A stretch of DNA of 64,000 nt, from contig CAJUTV010000007.1 in NCBI GenBank assembly GCA_910589305.1, forward strand, positions 5,242 through 69,241, written 5' to 3'. Source of the DNA: an uncultured Lachnospira sp. (GTDB lineage: Bacteria > Bacillota > Clostridia > Lachnospirales > Lachnospiraceae). A program made the translations under genes and the position numbers. The notes under the pieces were generated by a model. It worked only from the letters and a program-made list of their open reading frames with translations, made no database searches and had not been told where the DNA came from. Below, piece after piece: positions 62,505 through 64,000 of this stretch. Every line of letters begins with the position of its first letter. Within the stretch, counting starts at the first letter, position 1.

Positions 62505-63452
62505 TTAGAAGTACACTAGTTCATCTTTTGGTGCTTCTGCTTCAACCACCTTACTGACATACAATACAGGTCCTTTTTTCTTGTAAGCCATTTGAAACTC
62601 AAATTTAATTGTTGCTGTAACCGTAACCCACTGTTTATTTTCAAGTGATGCAATATTGTCATAAAAACTGATATATCCTACAAACTGTGTATCATCTGCA
62701 CAACAAGTCATAACCTTGCGTCCTGGCACAAAATTTTTATCTTTAAAATATTTATTTTTTAAAACTTGACCTTTAAATTGAACTGTTTTATTTTTGTATA
62801 CTTCTGGTCGTTCCGATACGTCCATATACCAAATTCCATAATCACAATCATCAATTTCTATCACATCTGCATGGATATCGTATGGAAGCTGCTCTGCAAT
62901 CGACATCATCTCGCCTTTTTCATCTTCAAAAACAATCTGAACAGCAGGATTTAACGCTTTTATACTTCTTCTATAATTGCCAAGCTGCATACTGCTTTTA
63001 CATCTGTTAAAAACAGCTAAATCCACATTTTTAACGCTCTCTGCAAGAATAGACTTCATATTTGCCCATTGTATATTAAAAGATGTTGCATCAAACAACG
63101 TTATAGACTGATATATCTGCCAACCAAACGGTTTGGCTACATCTTCTATAAGCTGAGGCTCCCACATACCATTATATTCAACAATAACAAGCCATGGGTC
63201 ATATTTTTTATCCAATTCTTTCAATTTTTCTGTTGTAAATTCTTCCTTTTGGAGTACTTCCATATCAATGCCATTGTCTTTTAACATTTGAGCGTCATAT
63301 TCTTCTTCCCCTTCTTCACACACAATCAGCAGCTTCTTTTGAGCCTCTGCAAACTGCCCCATCTCAATCGTTTCTGTTATAAATCGTGTCTTACCGCTGT
63401 CAAGCTGTCCATTAATTAAAAATATTGGAATTTGATACTGTTCCTGCGCCAT
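62505..63452 (-). CDS. CobW-type P-loop protein with DUF1980-like C-terminal domain
   Basis: 315 residues. P-loop GQLDSGKT (15-22) after IPIFLIN, as in CobW/HypB-like metallochaperone GTPases; NRCK near residue 150 stands in for the NKxD base-specificity motif. Residues ~215-305 (FKGQVLKNKYFKDKNFVPGR with TCCADD) resemble the C-terminal domain of DUF1980/TIGR03943 membrane proteins. Follows the His-rich CobW gene by 15 bases. Metal handling is a fair inference. GGGGG before the ATG. Confidence 0.7.
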   Translation of the reverse strand: MAQEQYQIPIFLINGQLDSGKTRFITETIEMGQFAEAQKKLLIVCEEGEEEYDAQMLKDNGIDMEVLQKEEFTTEKLKELDKKYDPWLVIVEYNGMWEPQLIEDVAKPFGWQIYQSITLFDATSFNIQWANMKSILAESVKNVDLAVFNRCKSSMQLGNYRRSIKALNPAVQIVFEDEKGEMMSIAEQLPYDIHADVIEIDDCDYGIWYMDVSERPEVYKNKTVQFKGQVLKNKYFKDKNFVPGRKVMTCCADDTQFVGYISFYDNIASLENKQWVTVTATIKFEFQMAYKKKGPVLYVSKVVEAEAPKDELVYF

Positions 63453-63467
63453 ATCCTTTTTCCCCCA

Positions 63468-64000
63468 TTAACAACTAAATAATTCTTTCAACTTATCCTC
63501 TTGTAACTTTTCACCAATGACACAGATTCTTCCTGTAAAATCTGGCTTTCCCTCTCGGATTTCATATTCTTGCGGAACCAAGTCAAAATACAGCCATGTT
63601 CCATCGCTGGCTGGAACCATTCCTTTAGAACGAAGAATATTTCCATATTCATCTGTATTGGCAAGTTTATTTAATATTTCTTGCAATGCAGTTTTTTCAT
63701 ACTTGTTAGGTGTCTCCACACCCCAGCTTGTAAACACTTCATCTGCATGATGATGGTGATGTCCATGTCCGTGATGTTCACAGCCGCACTCTCCGTTATG
63801 CTCATGGTGATGATGTTCATGTTCGTGATGTTCACAGCCACACTCTTCATCATGCTCATGGTGATGATGTTCATGTTCGTGATGCTCACAGCCACACGCT
63901 CCGTCATGCTCATGATGGTGATGTCCATGTCCGTGATGTTCACAGCCGCACTCTCCGTCATGCTCATGATGGTGATGTCCATGTTCGTGATGTTCACAGC
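63468..64000 (-). CDS. CobW-family protein, C-terminal part with His/Cys repeat array (5' end outside window)
   Basis: The frame is open to the right edge; the N-terminal GTPase domain is not in view. What is seen: a His/Cys/Glu repeat array, then TSWGVETPNKYEKTALQEIL, GNILRSKGMVPASDGTWLYF and GRICVIGEKL, the typical CobW C-terminal domain. The His-rich linker between GTPase and C-terminal domains is known in zinc-chaperone COG0523 proteins, but here it is very long and contains cysteines. The last base triplet is incomplete at 63999-64000. Confidence 0.8.
   Translation of the reverse strand, partial: CEHHEHGHHHHEHDGECGCEHHGHGHHHHEHDGACGCEHHEHEHHHHEHDEECGCEHHEHEHHHHEHNGECGCEHHGHGHHHHHADEVFTSWGVETPNKYEKTALQEILNKLANTDEYGNILRSKGMVPASDGTWLYFDLVPQEYEIREGKPDFTGRICVIGEKLQEDKLKELFSC
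63747..64000 (-). repeat. 54-bp tandem repeat encoding an 18-residue His/Cys unit (4.7 copies seen)
   Basis: Each unit reads CEHHxHxHHHHEHDGECG, with the Cys-Gly-Cys at unit junctions. Copies differ at a few codons (G/E, D/N, GE/GA/EE). It lies within the CobW-type gene and continues beyond the window. Confidence 0.95.

Noticed and set aside
63671..63997. A 108-residue Asn/Ile/Met-rich frame over the last 330 bases
   Set aside because: It is a shadow frame of the His/Cys repeat array; the in-frame CobW-type reading continues into a conserved C-terminal domain.

Overview
The window comes from a low-GC, AT-rich Gram-positive anaerobe, most probably a Lachnospiraceae-type clostridium. The evidence is the Firmicutes S10-spc-alpha order running through secY-adk-map-KOW-infA-rpmJ and on to ecfA1A2T-truA-rplM-rpsI, a ribosomal protein L17 with a large internal insertion, a DUF5711/CvpA/LysM envelope cluster, and a Gram-positive Tad (Flp) pilus locus with DUF5702 and DUF6382-FHA components. 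Most genes lie on the minus strand. No rRNA, tRNA, CRISPR array or intact transposase was seen.

Layout. 1-9.8 kb: an Orn/Lys/Arg decarboxylase cut by the left edge, CvpA, a DUF5711-like membrane protein, a membrane-anchored LysM protein with a degenerate JAMM/MPN-like domain, a coiled-coil membrane protein, an aconitase-family hydratase, a HIT protein and a small soluble histidine kinase. 9.9-21.0 kb: a flavodoxin-fold/SCP2 fusion, then a complete tad operon read leftward: prepilin peptidase, TadZ-like, TadA ATPase, TadB, TadC, Flp pilin, DUF5702, two TadE-like pseudopilins, a second A24 peptidase-like protein and an FHA protein. 21.1-27 kb: DUF2508 protein, rpsI-rplM, truA and the ECF vitamin-transporter energizing module. 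27.3-44.9 kb: the alpha, spc and S10 ribosomal protein operons, with several structured leaders and at least two internal promoters. 45-53 kb: a SulP transporter, 79-bp tandem repeats, an ABC transporter with two membrane subunits plus a lipoprotein and a small secreted protein, and an rRNA-methyltransferase-like gene flanked by small mobile-element relics. 53.6-57.9 kb: an HprK-like kinase, PqqD-like protein, S26-type peptidase, ABC exporter and NTP_transf_5 nucleotidyltransferase, a set resembling the accessory part of lasso-peptide clusters but with no recognisable core enzymes. 58-64 kb: aquaporin with a charged tail, GH25 lysozyme, a chemoreceptor with a CZB-like sensor, and two CobW-type P-loop proteins, the last with a His/Cys repeat array cut by the right edge.

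Main points of interest. (1) Three genes (rpsM, rpsN, ecfA1) have a strong Shine-Dalgarno AAAGGAG 90-120 nt before the start codon, followed by a sequence that can pair with one just before the start codon; folding would bring the Shine-Dalgarno next to the start. (2) The lasso-accessory-like cluster. (3) The secreted protein/ABC/lipoprotein cassette. (4) The MPN-like/LysM fusion. (5) Tandem zinc-ligand modules on a TadE-like pseudopilin. (6) Two related ~100-bp MITE-like elements and an inverted pair of IS200/IS605-like palindromic ends around 51-53.5 kb. All functional statements are from reading the sequence; no search or folding program was run.
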